From Cannabis sativa (Eukaryota; Streptophyta; Magnoliopsida; Rosales; Cannabaceae), in the NCBI RefSeq assembly GCF_029168945.1, contig NC_083601.1, forward strand, positions 38,367,660 through 38,431,659: a stretch of 64,000 nucleotides of DNA, in the 5' to 3' direction. A model generated the notes under the pieces. It ran no database searches. It was not told the DNA's origin and worked only from the letters and a program-made list of their open reading frames with translations. Shown one piece after another: positions 1 through 12,953 of this stretch. The stretch's first letter is position 1, and the number at the start of each line of letters is the position of its first letter. A program made the position numbers and the translations under genes.

Positions 1-1020
1 TTAACAAATAAAAATTACTTTTCACTCACATAGAAAAAAATTGTAGAAATAATTGTGATCATCATTATATCTATCAACGATCAACAATTGGTTGTGTTTC
101 TCTAAATAGAGAGAAGTAAAAAAATCTTCCAAACTGAAATGTAGCTCCTACAAAAAAAATAAAATTATTAAAGAATATTTTAAAAACAAAGAAATAAAAC
201 TACAAACAATAATAGTGATTTTATATGAAGTATTGATATTTTGTTTCTTTTTGCAATATGCTAATAGCATAAGAATGTTCTTTAAATATAGATGAAGCAT
301 GGCTATAGAATTCAAAAGACACTTATATAATAAATGAAATATATTTATTGAATTTACTTCATTATTAACTACTAAGTGAGTGTTGTTTAGGGAGAATTTT
401 AAGAGTTACTTGTATTGTATTAGTGATATATTATTGATTATATATATATTAACAATTTTACAATTACATGCATATATTAATCATAACAATAAAAATAATA
501 CTAAAATAATAATAACAATAAATAAAACGTAAAATATATTTATATACATAATGAGGAAGAGAAATATAAAATATTACAATTATAATTAATGTTAAACATT
601 ATAAAAATCAATTCCATGATAGATATCAATTAATATGAAAAAAAAGACTTATTATATTCTACAATAATGTTAATGTTGATTATAATAGTGAATAGTATAT
701 TTTTAATTTTAGAGATTATGATTAAAATTAATGATTATAGCTAAGTTACATTTTATTAATAATGTATAGATATATAATTAAAATAAATAAATGTAAAAAA
801 CTAATAAAAAGTGACTTATTCAATTCAATTACATTTTATTCTATTCTATCATGTTAATGTTAATGTTAATTATAATAATAAATAATGTTTTTAATATGAG
901 AGGTTATGGAGTTTATATTAAATTCAATTACATTTTATTATATTTATGTATAGATAGATAGACGTATAATAAAAGTAAATAATATAAATAATATTGTGAA
1001 AAAACTACAAAATTGAAAGA

Positions 1021-1081
1021 TTAAAATCCTAAAAGTAGGAGATGCCACATCACTTTTTTAAAGTTTTCCTTTATATATAGA
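1021..1081 (-). mobile_element. Helitron-like 5' terminus (fragment)
   Basis: Read on the minus strand from 1081, the sequence begins TCTATATATAAAGGAAA and continues to GTGGCATC about 40 bases in, with an A immediately before the TC. This matches the 5' end of the complete Helitron at 50119-51975. I found no matching CTAG end with a GC-rich hairpin inside the window, so its 3' end is either lost or lies before base 1. Confidence 0.45.
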
Positions 1082-1473
1082 TATAGTTATATTGATTGAT
1101 GTTGATTATTAATTATTTATATTTTATAGAAAGAGTGTTGATTTATTATTTTGTTTTTTTATTAATTAAAAATTAAAAATAAATAATTAAAAAAGTAAAA
1201 AAAAATAAATAAAAAATATCTATATAGACATTAGTGTAAAATTATCAAAAATATATAATTGATACAAAAAAATAATATCTACATAATTAATGATAGGTGG
1301 TCTTTTCAAATAACACATATAATTAAGAATAAAATACATAATAATTAAAGGGCCAATAGTATTAAGGCTAGACATCAATTTGAAATGAATTAATTACTTC
1401 AAACTAAAAATATATGTATTAAAAAAATAGAAATTGAAAAAAAATAGAGAATAGAGAATAGAAGAAGATTAAA

Positions 1474-1513
1474 ATGCCACTTAAGATGTTTTGTGCTTTC
1501 CTTTATATATTGA
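1474..1513 (-). mobile_element. second Helitron-like 5' terminus (fragment)
   Basis: On the minus strand from 1513 the sequence reads TCAATATATAAAGGAAAGC, then ACAAAACATC and GTGGCAT. It shares its core with the termini at 1081 and 51975. A run of imperfect TGATATTGAT repeats follows directly on the plus strand (about 1510-1545). No 3' end was found between this point and the 1081 terminus, so this is a truncated or nested relic. Confidence 0.4.
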
Positions 1514-2262
1514 TATTGATATTGATTGATATTGATTGATATTGATGGGAAGGTCTCTTATTTTGTTTGCAAATTTATTGTGTTTGCTAATATCTTTTTT
1601 ATTTCTGCTAATTGTTTGTTAAATATATTTAAATGATAATTTAGGGCTGGTCATCAAAGCATCACATTGTAAAAATTGTTCCCACTGTATAAAAATTGCA
1701 GTTTGAAATTCAGTATAATTATAGTTAGTATTTTTTTAAATCATGCAGTACAGTACAATTTACAGTTTTAAATCATTAAAAAACGAATTAAATTGCACAC
1801 AGATATTATAAAATTTACCAGTTTTTTAAATTTATGGTACATTTTATTTTATTTTATTGTTTTGATTCAAAATTTGCAGTGTGAGTTTCGGGTATGAAAA
1901 CAATAATTAAATAAATAATTTATTAAAGAAATGCCAACTAGAAACTTCTTTTTCCTGGGTATGCAAACTAGAATTACTATTTCCATGATTTTGGAAAAAC
2001 GAAACGATACCCATTCAGGGAAACGACATAATTTCGCTACAACGACATTATTCCGGAGAGTATGCTAAACGACATTATGAAATTAGTAACTGGAAATGTG
2101 ATTCTTGGGAAGAATAAAAACGGATAAGAACAAAATGTAGGTAGGTTCCACCTGGAGTCCAGTCTGACTATAAACTATTGGTCAATTTAAGAATAGTTAA
2201 AGAAGTTGGGACCAGAATAAGGGTCTTCTTCATCTTCCTAACTCCCAACAACAAACCCCAGA

Positions 2263-5059
2263 ATGAAAGGAATAGCCTTTTCAACATTAAATCAATGGTG
2301 CCCCCAACCCAAGATAAACCCATCTTCAATTAACCAAACAACATCTTTCAACGCCAACACACGATTTCACTTCTATAATCACCAAATCCCATTAAATAAA
2401 ACAACCCCATTTCCTTGTTTCGCCATAAATCGATCAGAAACACCTTCTCCGCTAACCCCACTTCCGAGCTCACCGCCTCTGGTTGTGGTGGGTTCGGCCA
2501 ATGCCGATATCTACGTGGAGATCGACCGACTTCCCGCGGAGGGTGAGACCATTTCAGCAAAGACAGGGCAGACACTCGCGGGAGGAAAGGGCGCTAACCA
2601 GGCCGCTTGCGGCGGCAAGCTCTCTTATCCGACTTACTTCGTGGGTCAAGTCGGTAATGACGCCCATGGTAAGTTGATTACCGAGGCTCTTGGAAATGGC
2701 GGGGTTTGTCTTGATCGGTTGAGTACTGTGGATGCTTCGCCAACTGGGCATGCTGTGGTAATGCTCCAATCGGACGGTCAGAATTCGATCATCATTGTTG
2801 GTGGTGCTAACATGACTTGTTGGCCCGAGACTCTTTCTGATAAGGATTCTGAGCTTGTTAGGAATGCTGGGATTGTTTTGCTTCAGAGAGAGATTCCGGA
2901 TTCAGTCAACATTCAAGTTGCCCAGGTAATTGAAAGGATTTAAAACTTTCACCTTTTATAATTATTATTATTATTATTTGAGGTTCCATGTTGGGAGTAA
3001 GTAAACTAACTATGTATGAGCTTATTAGAAATTTGGTTAATTTGTGAGTTTATGTTATGAATATGTTATCTATGTTGATGATATATTATCTTGGCTGCCG
3101 CCGGTCAACTGATTCTTTAATGCTCTGAAGTTGCTCTATTGGTCAAATCGCTGGAAACTTCTCCAATTGGCTAGAATTATGAGTTTGAGTTTGAAGCTAA
3201 TTATGAATTCTGAAAATGTTAATGGTGTACTCAGCCCTCTCAGACACAGTTTTGTAGCATTATGAAAAGAGCCACAAAACTGTTTTACTGTTGTAATCTA
3301 TGTCCTTTATTCTTTGAATCTAGATATCCAATGGCATCGTTAGTAGTAGTTTGTTCTATGTATATGCCTTTTCCTTTCTGTGAAGGAGATCATGCTGTAA
3401 ATCATGCTAATAAATGATTGGTAATTAGACTTCCCAATACTGTTAGTGTTGTTAAGCAATGAAATACTGTTAGTGTTACTTTTTTCCTGATTTAGAAACT
3501 CTTTGTTCCTAGGCTTTTGTTTACAATGTTATTACTCAATGAATTGCATTCCTGTTTTTGAAGAGGACAGGTACTGTAAGTGTTCATATACACAGCAGCC
3601 ATCAGAAATATGTTTTTTTTTAATTCCCAAAGACAACTATTTCAAACAGCTTACTATACATGCAGGTTTTGTTATACTTCCACTTAACAATTTAAATAAT
3701 GAATAGTTATACTGTACAGCCTATACATGCAGGATTGTCTTTATTTTCATGAAGACACATTTGTATTTTCTACATGCTAACAACTGACCTTGTTTGTGTT
3801 TTTGCTACAATTCTGCAAACGTCTATCCTTGAAAGTTTTCATCCCAATTTGGATACCATATTCTTCTTGTGTCCACTCTCTTTTCTGTTTCCTATATCAT
3901 TAATTATTCTTTGGCTTTGTTTGTTTTACTTTTCCCCATCTGCATTTGTTTTGAATATTTAATGAACTTAACTATGTTGGTTTTGTTGCATGTGATTTTC
4001 AATTCTACGGTCTATTTCTTGCTTCCTTGTATTCTGAGACATCATATTTTCTCAGTGTTCAAAGCAAAACTCATTGCTTTGTATTTCATGATATATAGGC
4101 TGCCAGAAGTGCTGGAGTTCCAGTCATTTTGGATGCTGGAGGAGTGGACTCTCCGGTCCCGCAGGAACTGCTGAATTCAGTAGATATCTTTAGCCCAAAT
4201 GAAAGTGAACTTCGTCGTTTGACTGGAATGCCAACTGAAACATTTGAACAGATTACTCAAGCTGTAGTTAAATGCCATGAAATGGTAAGTTTTGGTGAAA
4301 AGGGGAGACTTGATCCAATATAGAATCATGCCTTAAAATTGCATTTAGTTTCTCAACTTTTTAGGCATTTTTAGACACTAATCTGTCATTTCTTTGGTTT
4401 CTTATTTTATGATGAATTTTTAATAAAAGTTTATTTCTTGAGCACAATGAAGCCAAACCTTAATTAGGCTTTATTTTTTATTTTTTGAAAGGAATTTTTC
4501 TGTTCTCATTAAATTCAACCCCCCTCCTGTTGTGAGGCATTTCCTGATACGGTATTGTATATTTGTGAAATCATATTAGTTTAACTGATATTGGAGTCAC
4601 ACACACAAACTCAGTTGCATTTGATGTGCTGGAACATTCAAGTTTGAGAGTTACCACAAGTTCTTGATGTCTATTCTCAGGGTGTTAAGCAAGTCTTAGT
4701 GAAGCTTGGGGAAAAAGGGTCTGCTCTTTTTACAAAAGGAGAAGAACCAATCAAACAACCAGTCATATCTGCTGAGAAAGTTGTAGACACTACAGGAGCT
4801 GGTGATACCTTTACTGCATCTTTTGCTGTAGCTTTTGTGGAGGGCAAGTCCATGAAGGAATGCTTGAGATTTGCAGGTATGGCATTCCCGAAAACCCTTC
4901 AATGATCCTTGATTATGCTTCTTCTCACAATTCATTACTTTTATTTTCTGCCTCCTCTTTTCAACAGCCGCGGCAGCTTCATTATGTGTTCAAGTCAAGG
5001 GAGCCATTCCTAGCATGCCTGACAGAACATCAGTTTTGAATCTTCTTCAGTTTGGTTGA
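2263..5059 (+). CDS. RBSK: Ribokinase, pfkB family, probably plastid-targeted
   Basis: It would phosphorylate D-ribose to ribose-5-phosphate. I read four exons joined at GT/AG sites: 2263-2925, 4099-4284, 4681-4876 and 4968-5059, giving 378 residues with frame kept throughout. Residues 1 to about 70 are rich in Ser, Thr, Asn and Pro and resemble a plastid transit peptide; the enzyme core starts near VVVGSANADIY (about 74-84). The N-terminal pfkB motif GGKGANQA lies at 107-114. The C-terminal signature DTTGAGDTF starts at 319, with the expected catalytic Asp at 325. The start is the first ATG upstream of a continuous frame, and the length fits plant ribokinases. The family call is firm; the plastid location is inferred from the N-terminus. 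Confidence 0.93.
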
Positions 5060-5814
5060 GATGGTATTGAATCCAATGACCGGAACTCTAAATTTTCACC
5101 ATAAGCAAGCATGAATGCAAGCCACCAGAAGTGACCAAATAACTAGTTCATGATCAAATTTGGACTTTACTTTTATTATGACGTGACCAATAAGTAAACT
5201 ATAATGTTAAGCTTGTAAAGAGACAATGGAATTCAACTTAATAAAACGACCTTAACTCAAGAATGATTTATTTCTTTCCAAATTTGTAATAATATTTGGA
5301 TCATACTATTCTACATTTGCCAGCTTTTCTGTATTACTGGTATGCAATTCATTAATTATTATATTTAAGAGTAACTTGCCTAAATTATATGAAAGGTTAC
5401 TTCTTGTTACTTCATAAACAAACCACAATACGTAGCTAGAAAAAAGACTTGGCTTGTGTTGAATGAAGAAGCATGCATGCTTCTACGCCAACTTCCAAAA
5501 TCGTTGCAGATGACTTCATCCATTATAATAGCCAATAAGATAAATAATTTTATTTATTTAATACAAATAAACTTGTGTACTAGGAGAGACTATTTTAATA
5601 TATGGTAACAATTAATACGCTAGTCTTCCCCATTTTATGTCTTGTCAAGGGCTCTTATGCCAAAGTTTTTTTCTTTTCTCCCACTAGCAAAGTCATTACT
5701 ATTGAATTTCATTTTTAATTTGCCTTTCCACGTTACCATTTCCTCTCTTTTAAAATTCCCATCAACACTTATATCTTTGACCAAAACTTAATCCTCAGTC
5801 TTCTTCCCTCACTA
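5060..5814. other. Intergenic: ribokinase 3' side and CLE-like gene promoter
   Basis: No gene is visible. An AATAAAA-type polyadenylation candidate lies near 5240, consistent with the end of the ribokinase transcript. The remainder is AT-rich and presumably holds the promoter of the small peptide gene that starts at 5815. Confidence 0.5.
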
Positions 5815-6314
5815 ATGAGACACTATGAACTTGTAACTTTACTCAATATTCTCCTCTCATTCTTTCTACTCTCACTTCTATTTCCCCACTCCAGTATGGC
5901 TACTGCACTACAACACAAAGGTATAGGTACTCTAATTCTCTCTATCTCTTTCTCTTTCTCTCTATTTGAAATTTCAAGGCTAATGAAAGTTCATATACAT
6001 ATTCTTAGGAAATGTTGAGAAAATTCACAAAACTAGACCTGAATTCGTAAAGGGTCAGCTCAAAGTCATGGTAAGTATCTCATTTATGTATATCCTATAT
6101 ATTTACACTAATATATTCATCCATACATGATATATATATCTAAATGAACTAATTTTTTGTTTATCTTTGATGATGTTCTTTGCAGGATGAAGGTGAAATA
6201 GTACCGAGCAGAAAAAGATTGCATGAAGTACATTCAGGAACAAATCCCATAGGCAATTCCATTCCACAAGAGAAGAGGAATATGAGGACCAAAAAGTTAC
6301 AAAGATTGCCATAG
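5815..6314 (+). CDS. Small secreted CLE-like signalling peptide precursor
   Basis: I read three exons: 5815-5920, 6009-6070 and 6186-6314, with GT/AG borders and intact frame, giving 98 residues. Residues about 8-28 are a strongly hydrophobic signal peptide. The C-terminal exon carries a CLE-like dodecapeptide at residues 69-80, HEVHSGTNPIGN, preceded by a basic RKR and followed by a basic tail. Known CLE peptides follow R-x-V-P-x-G-P-N/D-P-x-H-N and act as extracellular ligands of leucine-rich-repeat receptor kinases. Here V3, G6, N8, P9 and N12 are kept, but position 4 is His and position 7 is Thr, so both usual hydroxyproline sites are missing. Two introns recall the CLV3/CLE40 gene layout. 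An alternative first donor exists at 5927. CLE membership is likely but rests on a short motif. Confidence 0.72.
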
Positions 6315-9300
6315 TAATAATTCTTTGTTTCTTAATTTCATTTGATTATATTAATAAGCTTGGTTAACTTTGTATACTGGAGTGAAATAATCAATAAGAT
6401 CAATAAACTCAATTTTACACTACACATATTTAATTTAATGACATAATATCAATTTTCAGCAATATTATATATCTATGAATAAAGATGATTATGTTGTCTT
6501 GTGACAATCATCATGATTAGCTTTTTAATTTTATGTATTCTTTAACTAACAAATTTATCTCTTATCCTCTTCTGAATAATTATTAATACTTCCTCACTTC
6601 CTCAGCATTATTCTGATTGTTATTTTAATAAATTTTTTAATGGAATTATTGGAATTTCTCACTGTGTTTTTATGTTTAAACTGGGACTGCAAATAAAATA
6701 TTGGAACTAATTTTGTTGTTATCAATACAGTATTTCAGTGGATTTTTCTTTTTAATGAAACCATGTTTTATTTGTTTATTAGGATTCTGTTTTTGAAGCA
6801 ATTTTTTTCTTAAACAATTTCTTGCAAATTAATGGAGCACATATTTAGCCATGAACAGTAACCTGAAAGGATAATAATAAGAAAATCTCATTGAGAATTT
6901 ATATAATAATGAGAACAAACAAATAAAACAAGACTCAATACCACTATAAAATTCGAGGACGAGAAGCTAATAAACAAATAAAAATAAGCCAAAGTCTCCG
7001 TTTCTTCTAATTGTAAAATAACCCACCATTTATATAACTTTGACTTTATTTTTGTTACAAAACTATCCCTTATGGTAAAAAAAGAATGATAATGGTAAAT
7101 CTTCAACGATTTTTATTAGTATATATATTAAAAAATATATATTTACAATTGTTGATAACATATATTCATTTACATGTTAATTAAGTTATTATACTATCTT
7201 AATTATAATTCATTGGAAACTTTTACATTTCAAAATGCTTTCAAACTATTGGTTTTGAGTGAAGAAAAAAGGACAGCATTTGACTGTTGGTAGTATTGGT
7301 AGTTCAACTTTAGACTTAGTAGCAGTAATGTACCTTTTACATTTCCTAGCAAAAAGCAAGTAAATTCTTATTTATCAAAAGATGTAATGTAAATCTGTCA
7401 TTTGATTTTGAAGGCACTTCTTCATATGATAGATCTGAGGACTAGGAAGTGAAATCTCATAGTAGTAGTACTAGTTGTGCTTATGATGGAGAAAGAGATT
7501 AAATTTAAGGCTATGGTTTAAAGCAGTTCAAATGATGTTTTTTAAGAAAGAAAAGGGTGCAATATTGTATTAGATGGCCCAATGAGAATAAGAAACACCA
7601 AAATATAGAGCTAGGGAAAACTGTAGTATATATAAATAATAAACCCATATTAATATTGAGTGTAACTAATCATTCATTAGCTTGTTTTATTTTACAGATA
7701 CTAATTGTGCATATTATATTTGATAATTAATTAGTATAAAAGAAGTGGCTTTAGTTGACTTGAAAAAAAATGTTGAACACTTGGATAAAAGAGAAACTAT
7801 TTTGAGAAGGTTATTGAAACTTAATAATTTTATTTTGGGTGGGAAAGCAAAGAAATAATATGACATTGATTTTAATTATGTGGGTCTTTCGAAATATTCT
7901 CGAAATGTAGCTCCACCAAAGATATCTTTGGTCTACTAATCAATAGCATAATTGTAAGAAAAGACGAAAGAATAAAGGCTCTTTATGAAAAGCATAATTC
8001 TACACTTCTTTTCTGAGGTGGGAAAAAGCAATTTGTTTGTTACTAACATTGCCTTTTAAGAAATAAAAAGTAAAAAAGATTTTGGGGTTATTAAAACAAA
8101 GATGAGCTAATTGGCTTTGGCTCCTCTGGTAATAAGAAGAATTAAGGTTAGGTACATAAACATTACTAGACTATGAGCTTTATTATAGTACTATTTAGTA
8201 TTCTGTAAGTAATTGTAACAGTGAAAATTATCATCCACCATCTACTTTACCATTTTCCCAAACAAAATTTTTGCCTCTTTTAAGATGTCGTTATACGGCA
8301 GAAGTTTTTGCCTCTGATTATGAGGGCTTTCCTTTTTATATATAAATAAGATAAAAACAAGTGTTAATATGCTTATGTTGTCAGTGTCCAAAGAAAAGGA
8401 AATGTCAATCGAAATACATTTTAGTATTTTGAAAAGAGACTAATTTTCCAGTTGAGTTGAGAATCTCCATAGGCTAGTTCTCCCAATTGTTATTTCTTGC
8501 TTTTATGAATTATCCCTGGTTACGAATTTGTTTTGATCAATTCATGATGTTTCACAAGATTCAGTTTCAGATAAATTGAACTCCAACATATGAGAGATTA
8601 GGAACCTCTCTACAATGATCTGTTCATAATGATTTTAGCCAAATCTGACCCTACAATATCAATATGCATTCAAATTAACACTGAATTCACCACATTAGTT
8701 TGGCAAATTGGTATAAAAATTTTATGTAATGAGACCATATTAGGGTACGTATATAACACAGACCGTCTTCTTCCAAAACCTCAGCAGCTTCCAATATCAT
8801 TTTCCTACTAATAAAATTTGTGTGCTGATTAAGAGTGGAGTACAACAGTTAACAAATTCAGTGTGTCCTGGATGTCATATCTGGGTAAATAGGCTATTTT
8901 GAAAATGAAAAAAAGTTTTAAGGTCAATCCTTTGGTGGAGAGAGTTCATTATCAATTCAACTCAGATATGACAACTTGAGCTACTCTGTGAGCGGGAAGG
9001 TATTAAAGTATGGCACAAACATCAATTAATAGCCACACCACATAAAGAACATAAACGATAAGCCAAGAACAATATCATCTTTAACACTGTATGTGGGAGG
9101 AGTAAAAGAATCACATTACCAAGGGAAGCAAGAAGAGGAGAAAATAACACCCTTTTTGTGTGTGTGTGTGTGTTGTGTCCAATATGAGAAGTAGAAAACA
9201 CCAACACCAACACCATCTTCCTTTGTTTAGCATTTCAATTTGAAAGACAAAAAGTGGGTCAGTTTGTATAATAATCATTCTATGAGCCAGCTAATTTTTG

Positions 9301-10088
9301 CCTAAATGAGACTTACAACAAATAAAATTCTAAATCCATTACTTGATTCATTCTAATCTAAAAATCCCTGTACTCATTGACCCAAATCTACTTCATCCTC
9401 CTACAAAAACCCTTTTAGTTCCCTCATAGAGCAACATGCACAAAGCAACAAAACAAACAACTCTTAATCTATATACCCCAAAGAATAATGCCAAGAGTTA
9501 CAAGATTGAAAACTCTGGTTAGAGGTCAAAAGTTCGTATACAACAAAATCAAGCATTTTGAGTAATTCACATTGTTAAACACTTCACCACCATCATTCAT
9601 CAACCAAACTTGCGAGAACATTAGCATACATAAAAGCTGCAGAAACATGAGTACCAATCGAATCCAACTTTTGGAACTTAGGTTATATATATATATTATA
9701 TATAAATCCAATCTCATTACAATTTATGGTATGCAATACTGCAAATCTTTGCAATAATTACAACACTAAAATATTTACACACTATCATAGAAAAGACACT
9801 CTGGTCAGTGTTCAACACAACCAACAAACCCAAAGTAAGCATTTCTTTATAACATAAATTGTTATTCAAATGCTGTTCAACAAGTGAATGAACATCAATC
9901 CCAATAACCAATGAACATTCAAGAAAAGAAGACCAACAAATCCTCCAAAGAGATATTTGGATCCCAAATTCAAGCCATAACATACTGTAATCTTATTTAT
10001 TACTTCACATCAAATTAATGTAATTCTTCTATCAACAAAGGAGCATTTAAAAGACGCACCAGAGTAGAATTTCAACGCCCAAGTTTGC
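6315..10088. other. 3.8-kb intergenic region without a supportable gene
   Basis: Open frames here are short (under 90 codons), lack recognisable domains and look like chance. A (TG)n microsatellite of about nine units sits near 9156-9172. The last few hundred bases probably contain the 3' UTR of the minus-strand glutaredoxin-like gene. I see no transposon termini or RNA gene. Confidence 0.5.
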
Positions 10089-11039
10089 TCAAGAACAGCA
10101 ATCAGGACATCGAATTAGTCCATTCTCATTGCACTCCAAACATCTTTTAAGCATTTCTTCATCTTCATCAAACACCTTCCTACTCCCACTGCAATTCAGG
10201 CACGGTACAAACCTTACATCTCCACAGCTATCACACCTAAATCCCGGTGCCCGAAGCGGAAAACCTTTGAGAATTTTCGCCAATTCCCCTGTTTCGAAAA
10301 GCTGCTTGATCACCTCTGCACCTCCCACATAGCTTCCCCTTATGAACACCTGAGGCAAGCCCACGTTCTTATCCCCCAGAACACTCTGTAATTCTTTTCT
10401 GTACGCCGAATCCATCGATATATCACGCTCATCCACCCAAACCCTAAACCCCCTGAATATCATCCGAACGGCGTAACAGTCCTCATACGTTCTCCGAATC
10501 CCTCGCAAGCTAGTTAGATAGACGACAATTCGGTCCTCGGTTCCAGGCAATCGAATTGTGGAGCTGTTCAAGGGGGAGAGTCGGTGATCGGAACACATCG
10601 ATTTCGAGGATTTAAGCTTGGATTGAAATTGCAAATTCGTTGGTTCGTCCGATGGGCTCGGAGGTGCCGTCAAAGCGGGCTTCGACGTCGTCTCGAAGAT
10701 ACTGCATAGCTTCTTTACCTTCCCTTTGATTGAATTACTCGTGGACCGAACGGACTCCATCGAATTGTAGAATTTAGAGAACGAGCTGGTTCGTTCGAGA
10801 GATGAGGTTTTGGTGTGAGTAGGCTTCAGGGGAGAATCAACAGGGTCGGCCATCACCGCCGCCGCCGCCGGAGGGTACATGGAAAGCGAACGATTGAAGA
10901 AAGAGAACCTGGGTTTCTCCGAGGACACGGGCTTCTTCCCGTAATCCGCCATTGAACCAGAATCAAGCTTCGAAAACCCACCTCCAAAACTCAATTTCTT
11001 ATTATTAGCTATCTCTTTCCTCCTGCAAACTTTTCTCAA
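10089..11039 (-). CDS. Glutaredoxin-like protein with C-terminal CxxC zinc-binding repeats
   Basis: A single exon encodes 316 residues. Residues 1-165 are Ser- and basic-rich with no domain I recognise. A glutaredoxin fold runs from IVVYLTSLRGIRRTYEDC (171-188) to about 262, including the GLPQVFIRGSYVGGAE segment (227-242), equivalent to the cis-Pro and glutathione-binding region. The classical CPYC active site is absent: the position reads SLRGIRRTYEDC. The C-terminus holds four CxxC pairs (C269/C272, C280/C283, C300/C303, C311/C314), arranged like a DnaJ-type zinc finger. This is the architecture of the plant family around Arabidopsis At5g39865 and At3g28850, whose biochemical role is poorly defined. 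The start is the only ATG that keeps the whole N-terminus. Family placement is secure; redox activity is doubtful. Confidence 0.9.
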   Translation of the reverse strand: MRKVCRRKEIANNKKLSFGGGFSKLDSGSMADYGKKPVSSEKPRFSFFNRSLSMYPPAAAAVMADPVDSPLKPTHTKTSSLERTSSFSKFYNSMESVRSTSNSIKGKVKKLCSIFETTSKPALTAPPSPSDEPTNLQFQSKLKSSKSMCSDHRLSPLNSSTIRLPGTEDRIVVYLTSLRGIRRTYEDCYAVRMIFRGFRVWVDERDISMDSAYRKELQSVLGDKNVGLPQVFIRGSYVGGAEVIKQLFETGELAKILKGFPLRAPGFRCDSCGDVRFVPCLNCSGSRKVFDEDEEMLKRCLECNENGLIRCPDCCS

Positions 11040-12950
11040 GGCTTAGGGTTCAATTCTAGACAATCAAGAAGAGTAAATTAATCTCAACCGTTGATCAATT
11101 GGAGAAACAAACTGAAGAGATAATTGATCATCAGAAGAAAATTGTGGTTTTAGAATTTGGGTCGGTTATAGGGGGCGGTGGAATTGGTAAAATGACAAAG
11201 TAGGCAGGTGAGGTAATGAGGAAAAAAAACAAACGAATATGAAAAAAAATTGGGATTATTTTCAATTTTTGTTTTTAGTTTTTCTTGTTTTGTTTTTTTA
11301 GATAAGATAATATTTCGTTGTATTTGGTTTTGTTTCTGAAAGGACTGAGTTGTTTTCCGTTTGGGTTTGTTATGACAAAACTACCAACATAGCTAAAACT
11401 AAAGACGTAGACAGAAAGCAAAGAATTTTCGGTTGTCAGAAGAACTCACTTTTTTAATAAAATAAATAAAATAATTTAAGAATAGATTGATCGAGTGATG
11501 AAGAAGAGTAAATAGAAATTAGAAAAAGGAAAGAAGCGCGTTTTCTTCCATTATTATTTAATAATTTGAAAAAAGAAAAACGTTTTTTAAATTGGCTGTG
11601 TAGAGTCACATACTGAAAGAATTTCTTTTTAAATAATAATAATTTAAAAAGTGGGATAATTTATTTAATATAATAATATATGATCTTCCACTCATAAAAG
11701 ACAGAAGGGGATTTTGGATTGACAAATATATTTGGTAATTTAAAAATTAATCAGTGGGACATTCGTTTTATGTTTTTTTTTTTTTTGAGGGGTATCTTCT
11801 TAATTTTCAGGTTGAGTTTTCTATTTTCAAACTTTCCTAATTAATTTTTAAACTGTTAAACTAAACTCATTTGATTTTGTCAAATAAAGTAACTCAATAC
11901 ATATCTATTTTTTAACCCAAACTGCCCAATGAGCCAGATCTTCGTTTCACCACTACTTTTTTTTAACAAGAAGAGAAAATTCTTGCCTTTTTTTAGTTTC
12001 CCAGCAGCTTCGACTGATACATCCATTTTTTATTTTTTGAGATCCAATTTGCACATTTAATCTTTTTATATATAATGCACACTCAAGTTATACACTATTC
12101 ATTCAAAAAAAAAAAAAAGTTATACACTATTAATATCAAACAAACAATTAAAAAATATTTATAATTATGATTAATTATATAGTGTATAAATTGAAAATGT
12201 ATAATCACACACATAGTATATTATATATTAACACTAATAGTACATGTAAAATGAGGCTACACACATGCAAAACAATTTGCTAGGAAAGCTAAATTTGGAA
12301 ACACTATATTATTTGATGGGAGTGCATCACACAATAGATTTTCTTAATTAATTTAATTTTTGGATAGATTGCAACAGATTTAATTAAAAATAATATTTTA
12401 GGGAATTTAAAAAGACTTTGATACAGTAAAAATATGCCTAGTTAGATGTTTAACACATATTTATACATGACAAAATACAATATGAGTGAAAAAAAATGGG
12501 CATAAAGTAGAGTACACACTAAACAAATAGTAGGGCCCTAGCCGGAGGTCCAAGCCCACTAGCCTTTCTCCAAAGCCCATTTTAATCTCTATAACTTCTA
12601 ATTGTTTTTTTTTTTTTTAATATAGATAATTTTATAGTAAATATGACATTTAAAAATTTTAAAAATAGGATTTTGAAAATTTTTCAGATGAACGTTAGAT
12701 GTTACTTTCACTTAAATGTAAATATGTTACTTTCCAAAAGATATGGATTTCACTTACATGTAACTATGTCACTTTCCATGAATTGTGTGGGAGATGAGAA
12801 ATTCTCCACAACTTTCGAATTAGTTGATTTTTCCTAATTTTTCACATTTTCCCATTATATACTTGTATTTGTGATAGAAAATCCAGTTTTTATATAATTA
12901 AAATTAAGGATGAAAAAGACTATAAAGGACATTTATATAATTATAGTTGG
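11040..12950. other. Intergenic, AT-rich
   Basis: The first 200 bases are the likely 5' region of the glutaredoxin-like gene. The rest is AT-rich with poly-A/T runs (around 11770 and 12600). A short GC-richer patch at 12530-12590 has no coding sense. An imperfect duplication of a GTTACTTTCC-containing segment lies at about 12700-12780. Confidence 0.45.
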
Positions 12951-12953
12951 TTG

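Larger units (their letters stand above)
1..2262. other. AT-rich intergenic DNA upstream of ribokinase
   Basis: No coding region can be supported here. The stretch is very AT-rich, with many short TAATAATA-like runs. It contains two minus-strand Helitron-like 5' termini (listed separately, at 1081 and 1513). The last 250 bases should include the promoter and 5' leader of the ribokinase gene. Confidence 0.6.

Noticed and set aside
8629..8811. 60-codon frame MILAKSD...
   Set aside because: No domain, no splice partners, AT-rich chance frame.
9022..9216. 64-codon minus-strand frame containing a HTHTHT run
   Set aside because: The run is a (TG)n microsatellite translated; no other support.
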